Shown here: piece after piece, positions 1 through 10,845 of the stretch
Numbering within the stretch: the stretch's first letter is position 1
How the letters are laid out: the number at the start of each line of letters is the position of its first letter
Translations under genes and position numbers: made by a program
Assembly: GCA_018806915.1 (NCBI GenBank)
Contig: JAGKQI010000086.1
Coordinates: 62,001-126,000, forward strand
Reading direction: 5' to 3'
Source: Phytophthora colocasiae
Taxonomy: Eukaryota; Oomycota; Peronosporomycetes; Peronosporales; Peronosporaceae
DNA: 64,000 nt
The notes under the pieces: model-generated
Told to the model about the DNA's origin: nothing
What the model saw: the letters and a program-made list of their open reading frames with translations, nothing else
The model's database searches: none

Positions 1-1
1 T

Positions 2-274
2 GCTGACCTTGCTTTTTTTCTCTACGCCGAGAAAGAATGCATCGAAGCGACGAGAGCTTCCGCTTTCCTTACGACGCTCAAAACGACAAGCGGGTGTTGT
101 TGCAACAAGCACCAGCGAAGGTGGCGGCTGCACTTGAACAAAAGGGATTGGCCAGTAGCGCTGCTCACGTTTTGCCGCGCATATGCTAATTTACCTTTTT
201 GTCCTAGGGCAGCAAGCGAAAGCGACAAAGATCAGATATCTCCGACGCAGCATCAAGTTCCCAAAAAGCGATGA
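2..274 (+). CDS. Partial unknown gene entering from the left edge
   Basis: An open frame runs from the left edge to a TGA at 272-274, giving about 90 residues. It is rich in Cys, Lys and Arg, with a Cys triplet followed by N-K-H and then a Trp-rich stretch. No start is visible, so only the 3' end of a gene would be present. A polypyrimidine run ending in CCTAG near 210 could instead be a splice acceptor leading into another frame. I do not recognise the family. Moderately likely to be coding, because the frame is uninterrupted and its composition is not that of random sequence. Confidence 0.35.
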   Translation, partial: ADLAFFLYAEKECIEATRASAFLTTLKTTSGCCCNKHQRRWRLHLNKRDWPVALLTFCRAYANLPFCPRAASESDKDQISPTQHQVPKKR

Positions 275-421
275 AGTCAATTCGACTGTCATCAGTGTGA
301 TCAAGGACACCAGTCGTGTGATATTCGATCAAGAAAAAAACGACCATAGAAAAGACGTTTTCGTGTTGATTGAAGTAGGCATTAATCAGCTGTAAGGCCT
401 ACGACAAACATGAATCTGTTC

Positions 422-1266
422 CTACTTACTCTCCGCATCGGCCATTCGCTTTTCAAAAACCTCCATGCCCATCCGGCTCCGCATCGACACAATTGAAAAC
501 TCTCCAACGCCGCCTACTCCCGCGATCACGTGCCGGTTCGCCTTCTTGTAAAGATCCGTCCTTAAAATCATGTCAAAGATCTCGATGGTCAGGTTTTCGG
601 GCATCCTTGACCACTTGGGCCGACGTTCTTTCGATTCGCTCAGTGTAGTTCTTCATTTGAGACGGCGATACCTCTTCATGACGGCTGTCAAATAGCTGTT
701 CCTTGGCAGCCATTCGTAGTAATAGTCTGGGGCGGCATGTCCCGACCAAGAACGAGTCTTCCGTCACACTGCTCTTCCCCGGACTGGCTGAAAATGTCGC
801 TATAATTGTCGTCGCCGAGGTTCAGCAGCTCCGCTTGCAAGTCGTATGCACGCTCAACGACGGTCTTCGTTCAGCCAGCACACCAACGAAGGTAACCAGT
901 GCGGCAGGATCCATCGGGAAGCCCGACGATCCACCCGTAGTCAAAGTACGATGGCCGGCAGTCTTTGGGTAAGCGCCGGAGTTCGTCTACGTACTCCCAC
1001 ATCTCGTCCTTCTCAACGTCGGTCATCTTCTGCCCGCTATGGCGCCACTTCTTCTGGTTTTGCCATTTCCAGACGAGCGCTTCGACGACCCGCTTCTTGC
1101 GTTCACGGACGACTCGATCTTTGAGGATTGTCTTCGGGTCAGGACGTTGTCCGAGTCGCTCAAAGGCCACGTGTCGCGAAGCAATTGCTGGAGGTTCATC
1201 CTCGGGTGCAAGTAGAAGAGTTATGGCTTGTTGAAGGTCTTGAGCAGCCGGCAGCAAAGAGCGCAA
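422..1266 (-). pseudogene. Decayed unknown protein gene
   Basis: Consecutive open segments on the minus strand (about 871-1266, 573-767 and 422-604) read like one protein broken by a TGA near 870 and by at least two frameshifts. The first segment is basic (ERKKRV, KWQNQKKW) and then acidic. The last contains a Val/Gly-rich beta-like stretch (HVIAGVGGVGEFSIV). I cannot name the family. The order and spacing of the segments, and the switch of frame inside continuous protein-like sequence, favour a degenerate gene over chance ORFs. Confidence 0.35.
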
Positions 1267-1299
1267 GCGTCACGCAGACGTTTGACGCGGTCGAATAGA

Positions 1300-2300
1300 T
1301 CATCTTGAAAATGTATGACTGTACTCCCATGTCGTATAGACGGGCCAATCAGTCAGTTTTTTTAAAACAGTATTCGTCAATATTTTATTTCACTATTCAA
1401 AAACTTGTGAGGTGGGGTATTTCGACACGGTGAGATCCTTATGTGACATAAACAGTCCATTCAGCCGTTTTTCAGAACTTTCTCAATATTGCACTTCACT
1501 ATACGAAAACTTGTGAGGTGGTGTATTTCAACAGGGGAAGATGCTGGTTAGATCCCCATATGACATAGACGGGCCAAGCAGCCGGTTTTTAGAACTTTCA
1601 CTTCATTACACAAAAATTAGAGAGGTAGGGTATTTTGACACAACGAATACGATGGTTATACTCCTATGTAGCATAGACAGACCGAACGCCCGTTTAACAT
1701 CTCCACGATAAAACCTCCTTGGATAAGCAAATACTAACTTGAGATATAAGATCCGGCAGACGCACGGTATCATCGGAAATAACAAATTACATTGTTTCCA
1801 TGTGCGTAAGAAAGTGACATTGTAGATATAGCCAATGATAGAGTAAGAAACGTCCAATTTTAAAAATGTCTGTATAAGCGAATACTAAATTTTGACATTA
1901 AATCTGGGTGACACACGAGATACCATCGGAAAGAGCATGAAAAAGTACGTTAAATCAGTCTAAGAAATTTTGATAGCGTGCAAGCATAGCCAAACTGATG
2001 ACGAGATTAGTGGGCATTTTGGTCTGATATTAATGTGTAGTAAGTTTGAGTGTGTTTGCCATTCTACATTCAATCCATCTAAGTAGAGCGAGGAGACTGC
2101 AAGTTGAAGTGGAGTTATGGTCAGTCAAAGGCGACATTTTGAAAATCCACTTAGACATTTAATTACTTTGTCAAAAATAATATTTGGGAGTGCTACTAAG
2201 TACCATCGTGTAGAGCGTAAAAGGGCACGTTACGGGCATCTAAGTAGTATTGTCGACGGTAAAGGATAGCTGAAGTTTGAACAGACAGAGTTTTCATTGA
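1300..2300. repeat. Diverged satellite-like tandem repeats
   Basis: From about 1300 to 1700 a unit of roughly 110-120 bp recurs about four times in degenerate form. Each copy has a core like ACTTGTGAGGTGGGGTATTT followed by GACATAGACGGGCCAA and then a T-rich stretch. From about 1725 a second unit of about 150 bp recurs: 'AAGCRAATACTAA ... ATACCATCGGAAA' near 1727 and 1876, with a weaker third copy near 2165-2290. No credible coding frame is present. These look like old low-copy satellite relics. Confidence 0.5.
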
Positions 2301-3320
2301 AAATACCCCACTAACGGAATTAGGTTTGTTGATGTAGGGGTCTTTGCGCCTGTTGGTCAAAGGACTTGAAGAAGACGGGGTAAAGTAGAAGTAAGATTAG
2401 TTTACTTAGAACCGCTGAGGTTCATTAGATTCTAGTATGAAGTAGTCAAAGTTCCCGTGTAGAACTGCAGCTACCAGTCATTTACTTGACGTGTATTACA
2501 TACTGGAGGCACAAGTACCGTGTCTCTTCAGTATGAAATTGTAGAGGGAATGGTGAGGTTGCTCTGACAAGCCTAACCCCAACAGCCTCCCTGTCTCGTC
2601 ATCAGGTCTTATTCGCTCTGTTTTTGGAAGGTTGAGGTACCGACTAATCTGGTAGAGTCAGCCGCCAAGATGTCAAGGACGCGAGATCGCGATTTGCAAA
2701 ATCATCGCAAGCACGCCTGTATTGTACTGCAGAGTGCCGACATCGTTCATTCTCCGTCTTCGCACGTCCCACCCCATTTAGTATCCTGCAGGTCCGACCG
2801 CGTGCAAACTTGTCCAGAGCTCTGTAATAACACGCCAGCTCCAGACAGGATATCTTGGTGGTGCCTGTGGCGATTGGAGGCGTCGTCCAGTCGCTAGGGA
2901 AGCAAGTGCCGGATTTGCGCGACATCGTACGGCCTGCGCAACTTCCATCGACAGCGTCACCAGCAGTTATCAGCTCGGCTCCGGTGGCGGTGCTTCGCTC
3001 GCCTCAGCCTGAAGGGCCTCAGCTAGAACAGCAGATATTGCACCCTAGACGGAGTGCTCACCCATGAAAATTAACCAAGAACAATGTGCCAGCATATTCA
3101 GAACGCCCAAATCGACCTTCCAATCGCAGGAAATCCCGTAACGTCGCGCAAGCAGTGCCAACCAGGGGTATTGCGTAAGTCAAAGATCGTGTGACTACAG
3201 CCTCAGAACAGATTCTCTATAGAGAGCTATGGCGAAAGAAGTATGATCGGCACCCAAGGACATGGGAGCCACGCGAGATGCTCACGGTTGATGGATTCAG
3301 TGATGCATTGGTCATTGTGG
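2301..3320. other. Gene-free stretch
   Basis: Only short overlapping frames occur here and none shows a recognisable motif. The last bases (about 3280-3328) flank the hAT insertion; they read as an open frame that continues past the element at 5281, so the element may have landed in an old coding sequence. Confidence 0.4.
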
Positions 3321-3328
3321 ACGAGTGG

Positions 3329-5272
3329 CAGAGGTGGGGAAATACAATTAATTAGGGAAATGCGGTGAGCTCACCGCCGTAGTATTTATTTGCATATCAG
3401 CACCTGCAGTAATAGTAACTGGCACAATTACTGTGTATTTGCATGGTTATTCCTAGTCAACAGACAAATCCACTAGAGTAGTGACGTTCCACATTGAACG
3501 GTTAGCACGGAGGAAGGACAGCATCTCAAAATTTGCCGCTCGCATGCTGCTGCGCTGCGGAGTGAGAATCATCTTGCTCTCTGAAAAGAGACGCTCACAC
3601 GCATTCGACGTCGGAGGGATCAGGGTGAGGAGGGCACGGTACCTTGGACCGTTCTCTCCACGGTGCCTCTTGCGACCGGAGGTTAGAACCAACTCTGCAT
3701 AGCTCTCGAGTCTCTTCCGCTTTGACTGTGATGCAGCATCGTGTAGAGCCAGACCTCCTTGTAAAGCAATAGCTTCCTCAACCTCGAACGTCGTCAGAGC
3801 ATCCACTTCGGCGCTTGTGAGCTTGGCGTCGTTGATGACCTTGACTACAGCATTCTCAAAACACGGTGAGTGCACGATACGCGCCCCTGGCTTGAGATTA
3901 TTGGGTACTCACCGAGCATTGAATCAAACAGAAGCCGCACTTCGGCCATGTTTGTCTCCGGTCGCTGCAGCCATTTGGTGACGCTCTCAAATTTTTTCAT
4001 ATGGTCGAGTAATTCGACCAGCTTTCGGTGCGCACCACCTGACGGAACAATATCCTCAACAGCTTCGACCTTGCGAATTTCGGCGCGAATACGCGTGTAG
4101 CGTAACACCATCTGGAACGTCGACGACCACCTCGTTGCATTACGCTTAACGGCGTGGAGCTCAGTGTGTTTGGCCAGCTCAGCAGCGTTGTTGGGTCGTC
4201 GGAGTTGTGACATCAGATTATTAACCTGGTCCAGCACTGGTTCATAACCGGTTAAGAACTTGTTAACTGCTAAGTTGAAGCGATGACTTGAGCAGCCAAT
4301 CAGCGGACAGCCGAGTTTTGTTGCCACCGCCTGATTAGTGTTACAGTTGTCGCTGACGATAAAACTCACCATACTGAGTGTCTTGTTGTAAACGGACAGA
4401 ACCGTGCGCACCAATTCAATGTGCGCTTCTGCGTCTTGGCTTCCCTCATCAAGCGGCGACAGAGCAAGCAGCGGCTGCCGCAAGAGGCCCCCGACCTCGT
4501 AGACGGCGAAGACGCCGATGTAGTGCATGGTGGCGTGGCTCCACCCGTCAAACATGATTCCAAACGCGCTGCCCATCTCAGCGTCGAGCGCAGCACCAAC
4601 CTTGGTAGCCACGCCCACCATGCATTGACGCAGCGTCTTGGAGCTGATCGGTTTCCACTTCGCCATGGCTCGAGTGGACTCGTTGTCCACCTCACTGATG
4701 GGCATGTTCCGATCGATGACCCACCGCATCCACTGGTAGCGGTGGGTCGTCTCTTCGGAGACAAACCCGAAGTCCTGTAGTGGGCGCTGTGTGCCGCCGT
4801 GCACCGCCTCAAACTGCGCGTGGTAGTCGTCATGCTTGCCTGAGAGGTGGCTAATGAGGTTTGTGTACCCCGTCGCAGGAAGCTGCTTTCTGTCCGCACC
4901 GCACAGCTTGCAGCGGAACATAGCATCCCCTAGGGGCTCATAAAAGTAGGTTGAGATGTCTTTGTTGTTGACCATGTTGGCTTGGGTGTAGGAGGGAGAT
5001 TGACACAGGGACTTGAATGGCGGTCTAGCTGCCAATTTTGAAATGAAAGCTCTCTCGAAACCTCCAAGAAAGGTGAGGAGGACCTCGTGTGCTTCGAATT
5101 GGTTGGCGACAAAGCGAACAGCTCTCGTGACCAACGAAAACTTGTTGTATAGTATTGTATTGTAATTATTGGACAATATATTATTGTACGTAAATTGTGT
5201 TCTTCCGTAATTCATAATTGATATTGATAAATTCAGTAACTATGGTACGGAAATTATTGTTTCCCACCCCTG
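3329..5272 (-). mobile_element. hAT-superfamily DNA transposon, complete with 8-bp TSD
   Basis: Left terminus CAGAGGTGGGGAAA and right terminus TTTCCCACCCCTG form imperfect terminal inverted repeats of the hAT type. The octamer ACGAGTGG lies immediately outside both ends (3321-3328 and 5273-5280), a perfect 8-bp target duplication as is usual for hAT elements. The element is 1944 bp and carries one transposase gene on the minus strand. The exact duplication suggests a fairly recent insertion even though the transposase frame is broken. Confidence 0.9.
3453..4975 (-). pseudogene. hAT transposase with one frameshift
   Basis: The N-terminal part (start ATG at 4975; the frame could extend to an ATG at 5215) has a BED-type zinc finger (C-x2-C ... 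H-x-H spacing near residues 18-50), then the RNase-H-like core with FGIMFDGWSH and CSSHRFNLAV. The C-terminal part, in another frame from about 3875, has the hAT dimerisation region (NACERLFSESKMIL). The frame switches near 3850-3900, where the two frames overlap over sequence expected to encode the link between core and dimerisation domain. One single-base indel explains this. A GT..AG intron would also be possible in principle, but no good donor/acceptor pair restores the frame. Confidence 0.8.
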
Positions 5273-5280
5273 ACGAGTGG

Positions 5281-6421
5281 GTCGTTTGCAGGATGGAAGG
5301 AGGACTTCTTCGCGTTCGTTTCTGAGAAGTACTAATCCGTTGCAGATGCAAATCCTTCAGGTATCTGCCTTTTTCTTGCTTTATTTTTTTGCTTTGTTTT
5401 CAGGTATCTGCCTTTTTCTTGCTTTACGTCAGGCACTTGTACTGGTCGGTGACTTTCAAGGAGTTGAAGATGCAGACATTCAAAATTCATTGCACGCTCA
5501 GCTGAACTCCACCAAGACGTTTCTCGTGGGATTCCCTGGCGTGGGTTTCGGGTATTTGTTGCTCAGGTGCGCTCACGATGGTCTGATCTCTCACTGGTCG
5601 ATATCGAGTGCAATAGGCATTGTGGTGAAGCGAATAAGAAGATTTCCCGGAAAGGTAATCTCAGCCATGAAATCGAAGAGAGCCGGAACGAGCGACAGGG
5701 GCAACCTGTGATACCCAGATCTTGGGGCGAATCAGGTGACGACACGACGGATTCCGTCCGGGAACAGGCAGAGGAGACATGTTGGAGCAAAGAACGGCAC
5801 AGTCCACTATCGTATCCAGAGAATGAATTCACAAATTGACTGACCTGCCAAATACAGACCAACTCAACCTCCCACAACTTTTTGTTAGCCATACCAGCTT
5901 AAACATCCGTCACACCACTACACCCAAAGCTTATAAAGGGGACTTTCTTCTTCAAATTGAGCACGTACACAGCACTATTAAGCTCTCAACGGAGGCTATT
6001 GCACCTTTAACGTCATCATAGATGCTTCTCCACCTGCTAGAATGCTGGGTACACGGTGTTCATCTCAGAATTTACCGCAGAAAGGAAGGCTTCGCTGCTA
6101 CCCAAGTCTCGGAAGCGCATAACGTAGTGGCTTTGTGGCTGGAGCTCGGAGATGTTCACGTAGTTGTCCTTTCGCGGCAAGAAGCACGCGGTGGCTATCA
6201 CTAATACCTGCAGTAATGGGGGCTTCTGTGTGTCATACAGCACACAGATAAGGTGCCCCTGTAAATGACTGACAAGGACTTACTTACGCTTCTATATCAA
6301 GGACGACGTCAGTGGCGCCACCGTCATTTTTCACGTTTTTAATAATAATTTTACTTTTTTACAGGGGTTTTTACTTAAATTAAGTAAAAATACGTGTAAA
6401 AATCTGTGGTACTGTTGTTGC
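5281..6421. other. Gene-poor stretch with a short direct repeat
   Basis: A 24-bp direct repeat with core CAGGTATCTGCCTTTTTCTT occurs near 5358 and 5401. Several overlapping short frames occur; one at 5277-5711 is open for 144 codons and hydrophobic in part, but matches nothing I know. A minus-strand frame (6037-6243) has a hydrophobic N-terminus but no other support. A TATAAAG lies at about 5933. Confidence 0.3.
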
Positions 6422-7507
6422 TTACTTCCGCAGTCCCCCTCCCATGCCGCCAAAGCCGCCACTCCAGCCGTTGCCTTTCTGGTTGTCGTTTCCCTGCGAT
6501 CCAGTGACGCCCGAGTTTGTGTCTGTAGTGGATGATCCGGACGTCCATGCAGTTGTAGATGAGCCTCCAGACGTCCACGAGTTCCCTCTACTGGCAGTAG
6601 TAGTGGATCCGGTCGAGGTCCACGAGTTGTCACCATTGTTGATGGAGCTCCCGGCTGTCCAAGAACTGCCGGTCGAAGCCGAACTCGTTTTGGTGGTCGA
6701 GTCTCCAATGGCGGTCAAGCCTCCAGTGGTGGACGTTTCGGTAGTGGTCGATTCGCCAGTCGTCGCTGAGGACGTCGTATCCGACGTAGCGGCAATTGTC
6801 GTTGCGGCTGCGTCGTCCGACGTAGATGTAGCAGCTTTATTTTCTGTAGTCGATGATGATGATGTGGTGAACGTTGCGGCCGTTGAAGTGGACGAAGTGT
6901 CTCCACTGGCCGGGCCCGTGAGCGGCACACAGTCCTTGTAGACTTGCCACACGATCTCACTGTCGACGCCCTGGAATGCCAACCAGTAGAATCGAAGCAT
7001 GCAGCCACTCGTGGAGCAGGACGAATAGTCAACGGGGGTGAACACTGACTTGGTGTCCACAGTGCCGTCCCCGTACGCGGTCAAACAATCGTCATTCGAC
7101 AGCACCATCGTGTCGTCCAGCCAGATCTCGCACGGACCAACGTGCACCATTCCGCGCGAGAACGTAGCATCGTCTGTGGTCGGTGGATCCTTTGCCGTTG
7201 CATCAGCGTTGGTGTAGCCGCAATCGGCACCGTAGAGGGACGTGTCACTGTCGAGCAGTGTGCGAATGTCGCTGTAGCCGTTCGAAGACTTGAGCGAAGT
7301 GTAGACGGAGGTGAGGCAATCGCTGTCGTCGCTGCTGCAAGTGTCCCAATCTCCCGACCATTGCGGCTCGATCTGTACGATCCAGGACGACGTGGCCGTA
7401 CCTTCAAACTCGGCCAAAGGGATGTACATGTAGCCGTGAGCTTTGACATTCTGGACGACGACTGCCAGGACAGTGGCGGTGGAGAAGAATACGCTGGAGG
7501 ATACCAT
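6422..7507 (-). CDS. Secreted AA17-type lytic polysaccharide monooxygenase
   Basis: 361 residues. A signal peptide of about 23 residues ends ..VKA and the mature protein would start with His24 (HGYMYIP), the N-terminal histidine needed for a copper histidine brace. A second candidate ligand is His122 in RGMVHVGPC, with a Tyr near 174 in LRFYW. The catalytic module (about residues 24-195) has many Cys for disulfides. A long Ser/Thr-rich linker and a Gly/Trp-rich tail follow, likely O-glycosylated and wall-associated. The arrangement and the HGYMYIP start match the oomycete AA17 family, whose characterised members oxidatively cleave pectic homogalacturonan of plants. The ATG at 7505-7507 directly precedes the signal peptide. 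AA17 assignment is by recall of the family pattern; activity on pectin is inferred. Confidence 0.8.
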   Translation of the reverse strand: MVSSSVFFSTATVLAVVVQNVKAHGYMYIPLAEFEGTATSSWIVQIEPQWSGDWDTCSSDDSDCLTSVYTSLKSSNGYSDIRTLLDSDTSLYGADCGYTNADATAKDPPTTDDATFSRGMVHVGPCEIWLDDTMVLSNDDCLTAYGDGTVDTKSVFTPVDYSSCSTSGCMLRFYWLAFQGVDSEIVWQVYKDCVPLTGPASGDTSSTSTAATFTTSSSSTTENKAATSTSDDAAATTIAATSDTTSSATTGESTTTETSTTGGLTAIGDSTTKTSSASTGSSWTAGSSINNGDNSWTSTGSTTTASRGNSWTSGGSSTTAWTSGSSTTDTNSGVTGSQGNDNQKGNGWSGGFGGMGGGLRK

Positions 7508-8123
7508 GGAGAATGAAGAGAACTGAAGACGCTAAGGCAAATTCGCGAATGAGGACGGAAACAATGAAGCTCCTCCACCTTGTTCTGCAGGAAGAGGCCT
7601 CGGAGCGAACCCCCGCGTAAAAGGCATGGGATATGTCGAGATGGCCCTCACCTCCGCATAATTGCCGATTTGATCGAACAAGGCCATGGAATCCAATCTC
7701 GATCGTTCTTGAGCCGAAATGTTAGCTTGAAAACCAAATGGGGCACCTGGTCTTGAGACGAATCCTCTACTGAAAGACGTTTCGGTGGACTGCAAATGAT
7801 TGTCTCTTCCAAGCGGAGACTTCTACTTTCATGAGATCGGAGGCGAGAAATCGTCGTGAGACCCAGAGAGCCATCAAAGCACCTTTACATGTTACTTTGA
7901 CGTCGAAACGCTTAAAGTATTTGTTGCCTACAGAACCTATTCGAGTGGCTCTCGGATAATTGTCCACAATTGTGGTTTGAATGTTGCAGCATTAAACGGA
8001 TGTCCGTTAGACTCTGTTCCACGAGCATCAGCGGCACCAACACCGTTTCCAAGGACAGAAAGATACATAGGTTAGCCGGATCATTACAAACTCATGCCAT
8101 GTTATCCTTTGTTAATAGTCAGT
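7508..8123. other. Intergenic region upstream of the AA17-like gene
   Basis: Six hundred bases without a supportable gene. It holds the promoter side of the minus-strand AA17-like gene and the 3' side of the minus-strand kinase at 8124. No repeat or motif stands out. Confidence 0.3.
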
Positions 8124-9302
8124 CTACCCTGTCCGCTTTACTCGCTTGTTGCTACGAAGAGTGCTCCAGGACCAGGACTTGTCACTACGACTAGCCATTT
8201 TCTGCGGCTCCAAGTTCTCCCCGTCCTCTTCCGCTTCAGGTTCGTTGACACTTGGTCGCTTCTCACGCTGGCCACTCTCTTTGACGCTTTTCCTCTTTCC
8301 ACTTGCAGGTTGCAGCCATTGGTGCTGGCAGATTTGTTCGGCTGTAGGTCTTTGTCTGGGGTCAACACGCAGCACCCAGTCCAGAAGATCTTGGAGCTCG
8401 CGTGGTAGTCGGTCCTCCTGCCCCCAAGCATGAAGCAACGCACGAACGGATCCACCAGGCTTCGACACCAGGCGGAACCGAGCGTCCACCTCATTGGCTT
8501 TCTCGAATGGGGGAATCCCCGTGACTAAGATGAACAAAACAACTCCCAGAGACCAGATATCTGCCTGGAGTCCATTGTAATAGGCATCCGTGCTCGTCTC
8601 CGCATTCACATCACCCTCCGGACGACACGGTGGGCGTGTGAAGACTTCAGGTGCCATGTACAAAATTTTACCTACTCGTGGGCCGGAACAATGCGATCCA
8701 GCAGCACTTGCTAGTCCAAAATCTGCAAGTCGACACCGTCGGAAACCATCCAGCAGGACGTTCTCCAACGACAAGTCCCGGTGCGCTACGTTGCGTCCAT
8801 GTAGGAAGAGAACGGCGCTTGAAATCTGCTGGAAACACGTCCGTGCCGTCTCGAGTGGCAGTCCGCCACGCGTCTCACTCACTTGAGAGAACAAGTCTCC
8901 GTATGGACAGTAGTCAAAAAGCAGACAGCGTGTCTTGGTTGTCCAGTCCACAAAGTCCTGGTGTAGTGTCAACAAGTGCTGGTCGCCTAGTTGACCCCCC
9001 GTCGCCGCACGGGTATCATCTCCGACCCCGTTGCTCCACACAGGACTAACGCTCCAGCTATTAGACAGGTTATCTCGAGATCCCGACGAGTAGACTAAAT
9101 TGCGACCGAGCTTCCGAAGGATCTGGAGCTCCATGTCGCCGTCTTCCTGTACGTATGGGCCCGTCACGGCGCGACGTGCGTGCATGTGCGGCAGACTCAT
9201 GACCTTCAGCGCATAGTGCCGGCCGGAACTGCGATGACGAACCAGCAAGACTCGCCCGTAGATGGCGCTGGCCAGAGGTCGAACGAGGCAGAGCGAGTCC
9301 AT
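8124..9302 (-). CDS. Serine/threonine protein kinase
   Basis: 392 residues with one kinase domain of about residues 10-330. Visible hallmarks: a shortened glycine loop (AIYGRV), the ATP-anchoring Lys33 in YALKV, a Glu in MELQIL, the catalytic loop HRDLSLEN (Asp176), the magnesium-binding DFG at about 194-196, and MAPEVF closing the activation segment. The domain continues through the D-IWSLGV motif and the final Arg in DPRQRPT. The C-terminus is a charged, lysine-rich tail. It resembles the CAMK/AGC-like kinases that are numerous in oomycetes; the substrate is unknown. The glycine loop is weaker than normal (only one Gly clearly placed), but all catalytic residues are present, so an active enzyme is likely. 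Its start faces the START-like gene at 9712. Confidence 0.85.
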   Translation of the reverse strand: MDSLCLVRPLASAIYGRVLLVRHRSSGRHYALKVMSLPHMHARRAVTGPYVQEDGDMELQILRKLGRNLVYSSGSRDNLSNSWSVSPVWSNGVGDDTRAATGGQLGDQHLLTLHQDFVDWTTKTRCLLFDYCPYGDLFSQVSETRGGLPLETARTCFQQISSAVLFLHGRNVAHRDLSLENVLLDGFRRCRLADFGLASAAGSHCSGPRVGKILYMAPEVFTRPPCRPEGDVNAETSTDAYYNGLQADIWSLGVVLFILVTGIPPFEKANEVDARFRLVSKPGGSVRALLHAWGQEDRLPRELQDLLDWVLRVDPRQRPTAEQICQHQWLQPASGKRKSVKESGQREKRPSVNEPEAEEDGENLEPQKMASRSDKSWSWSTLRSNKRVKRTG

Positions 9303-9711
9303 AGCGGCGCAGACTGAGAAGTGATGAACCAGATGCGACTGCTCGTCGCTGCTGCTGAAGCTTCAGCTCCGCCCTGAAATAAAACGCTGCGAGTTTTTTC
9401 GAGACGCTCCATTGCACACGTGGCCGACATGACGCTGACGTGTAGCCTGGGGCGGAGATGGCAGTGGAAATAGCAAACCTGATACTAACTATCCTAGGTG
9501 GTCCAGTGAACTTTATGGCTCAGTGCTCGAGGCGGCCTTCCTCCGTTTGAACTCAAACGCATTTGCGTTGGGGTTCCCATCTTGAGAACGTCCGTGAACG
9601 CCCAATCAAGTGGCCGACTTTCACCATCAATACGAATTCTGCTTCTCGCTCTCTCAATGCCATGATGCGGGCCACAACTGAACAATTCAGGACGGAAGGT
9701 AAAGTGTCAAT
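9303..9711. promoter_or_regulatory. Divergent intergenic region, kinase / START-like gene
   Basis: About 410 bp between the minus-strand kinase start and the plus-strand START-like start. The two genes are arranged head to head, so both promoters must lie here. No clear TATA box or oomycete initiator could be assigned by eye. Confidence 0.4.
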
Positions 9712-10845
9712 ATGGCATCTCGAGGCAGCCCCTTTGAGCCTCTCAAGCTCACAGAGGATGAAGAGCGGCAGTGCTACGACCGCGCCTTTCAGCTCTTGGA
9801 TCGGACACTGTGCAGCTATGACAAGGAAAACGATAATAGTCAACAGGAGCGCCGTCACCATTCGAAGCTCAATAGCGAGCGTTGGAAACTACTCAAGACT
9901 CAAACGAACGCGTCGTTCTACGTGGGGCTCAACAGAAGCGAAAATCAAGACGACGGCCTTGCAGGGATCGAAGACGCTGCGTTCCTTACAACCGGAACGA
10001 TTCGAGGCGAATTGGACGACGTCATGTTGGGTATGAAGTCTCTTGATGTCAACAGCATCAGCTTTCGGACAGAGCTTCCTGGTAATCATCCTATTGACTG
10101 CGCAATATTAACAGAGCTATTGGGCCCAAAGCAAGTGGATCCGTTCCGATTTCTTGGCGTCACGTGGCTCCTGTACGAGAACAGTTGGCCCATCAAGGCC
10201 ATGGTACGGCCGCGAGATCTCTTGACTATAACTGCAACAGGGACGATGACGCGTGAGAACGGCGATCGCATCGGCTTTGAAGTGGTGCAACCGGCCAAGT
10301 TCGACCAATGTCCGCTGCTGTCAGGTACGGTACGCAACAACATTATGTACGCTGCGATCTTCAAGCAGGAAGAGCCTGGCGTCGTGGACGTCTACATCCC
10401 CACGTACGTGGAGACTCAAAACGCCTTACTCGACAAAGTGATTAGGAGCGTCACGTTCAAGGCGACGCTCGGCTTCTGGGACGCGCTGGAGCTTTCAGAG
10501 ATGAAGAAGTTGCAGTGGAGCATCGCCAACTGCCGGGCGGAACGCCAGAAGCAGCAGCAGACAAGTGCCCACAGTTGCAAACGCTGTTCCGAAGGTCCGC
10601 GTATGCTAAAGAGGCTGGGTGGCATTGGGAAGAGCGACAAAAACTCCTGTGTATTGTGTGATGTAACATTGTGTTCCGAATGCCGCGTGGAAAGAGCTCT
10701 CAAAGTTCCGGATGAGAATAGCGGGAGATTGACAAACCGCCCTGTCAGCGTCTGTCTCCCGTGCGTGGTATTTGTACGTCAACTGGTTCCCGCAGACATT
10801 GCGATGGCGGACCGGAAACAACGCAGGGCAACAACTATAATTTGA
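9712..10845 (+). CDS. START-like domain protein with cysteine-rich finger, copy 1
   Basis: 377 residues, beginning at an ATG in good alignment with its paralogues (M-x3-G-x-PF). Residues about 15-45 contain the family signature of a helix ending LLDRTL-x-SYD. Residues about 55-265 form a START-like lipid-binding fold (conserved blocks DPFRFLGVTW, GDRIGFEVVQP, VYIPTYVETQ). The C-terminus has a FYVE-related treble-clef finger: C-x2-C, then C-x2-C-x4-C-x2-C, then C-x2-C. The usual FYVE R-R/K-HHCR motif for phosphoinositide binding is absent, so its ligand cannot be assumed. Such START plus finger proteins are a large family in oomycetes and are generally unstudied. No frameshift is seen. Confidence 0.8.
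   Translation: MASRGSPFEPLKLTEDEERQCYDRAFQLLDRTLCSYDKENDNSQQERRHHSKLNSERWKLLKTQTNASFYVGLNRSENQDDGLAGIEDAAFLTTGTIRGELDDVMLGMKSLDVNSISFRTELPGNHPIDCAILTELLGPKQVDPFRFLGVTWLLYENSWPIKAMVRPRDLLTITATGTMTRENGDRIGFEVVQPAKFDQCPLLSGTVRNNIMYAAIFKQEEPGVVDVYIPTYVETQNALLDKVIRSVTFKATLGFWDALELSEMKKLQWSIANCRAERQKQQQTSAHSCKRCSEGPRMLKRLGGIGKSDKNSCVLCDVTLCSECRVERALKVPDENSGRLTNRPVSVCLPCVVFVRQLVPADIAMADRKQRRATTII

Noticed and set aside
5277..5711. 144-codon plus-strand frame with a hydrophobic segment
   Set aside because: No motif, no start near a conserved region, and it overlaps other open frames. It may be an old exon but cannot be supported.
6444..6941. Long plus-strand frame rich in Val, Asp and Pro
   Set aside because: It is the antisense of the Ser/Thr-rich tail of the AA17-like gene; low-complexity codons keep the other strand open.
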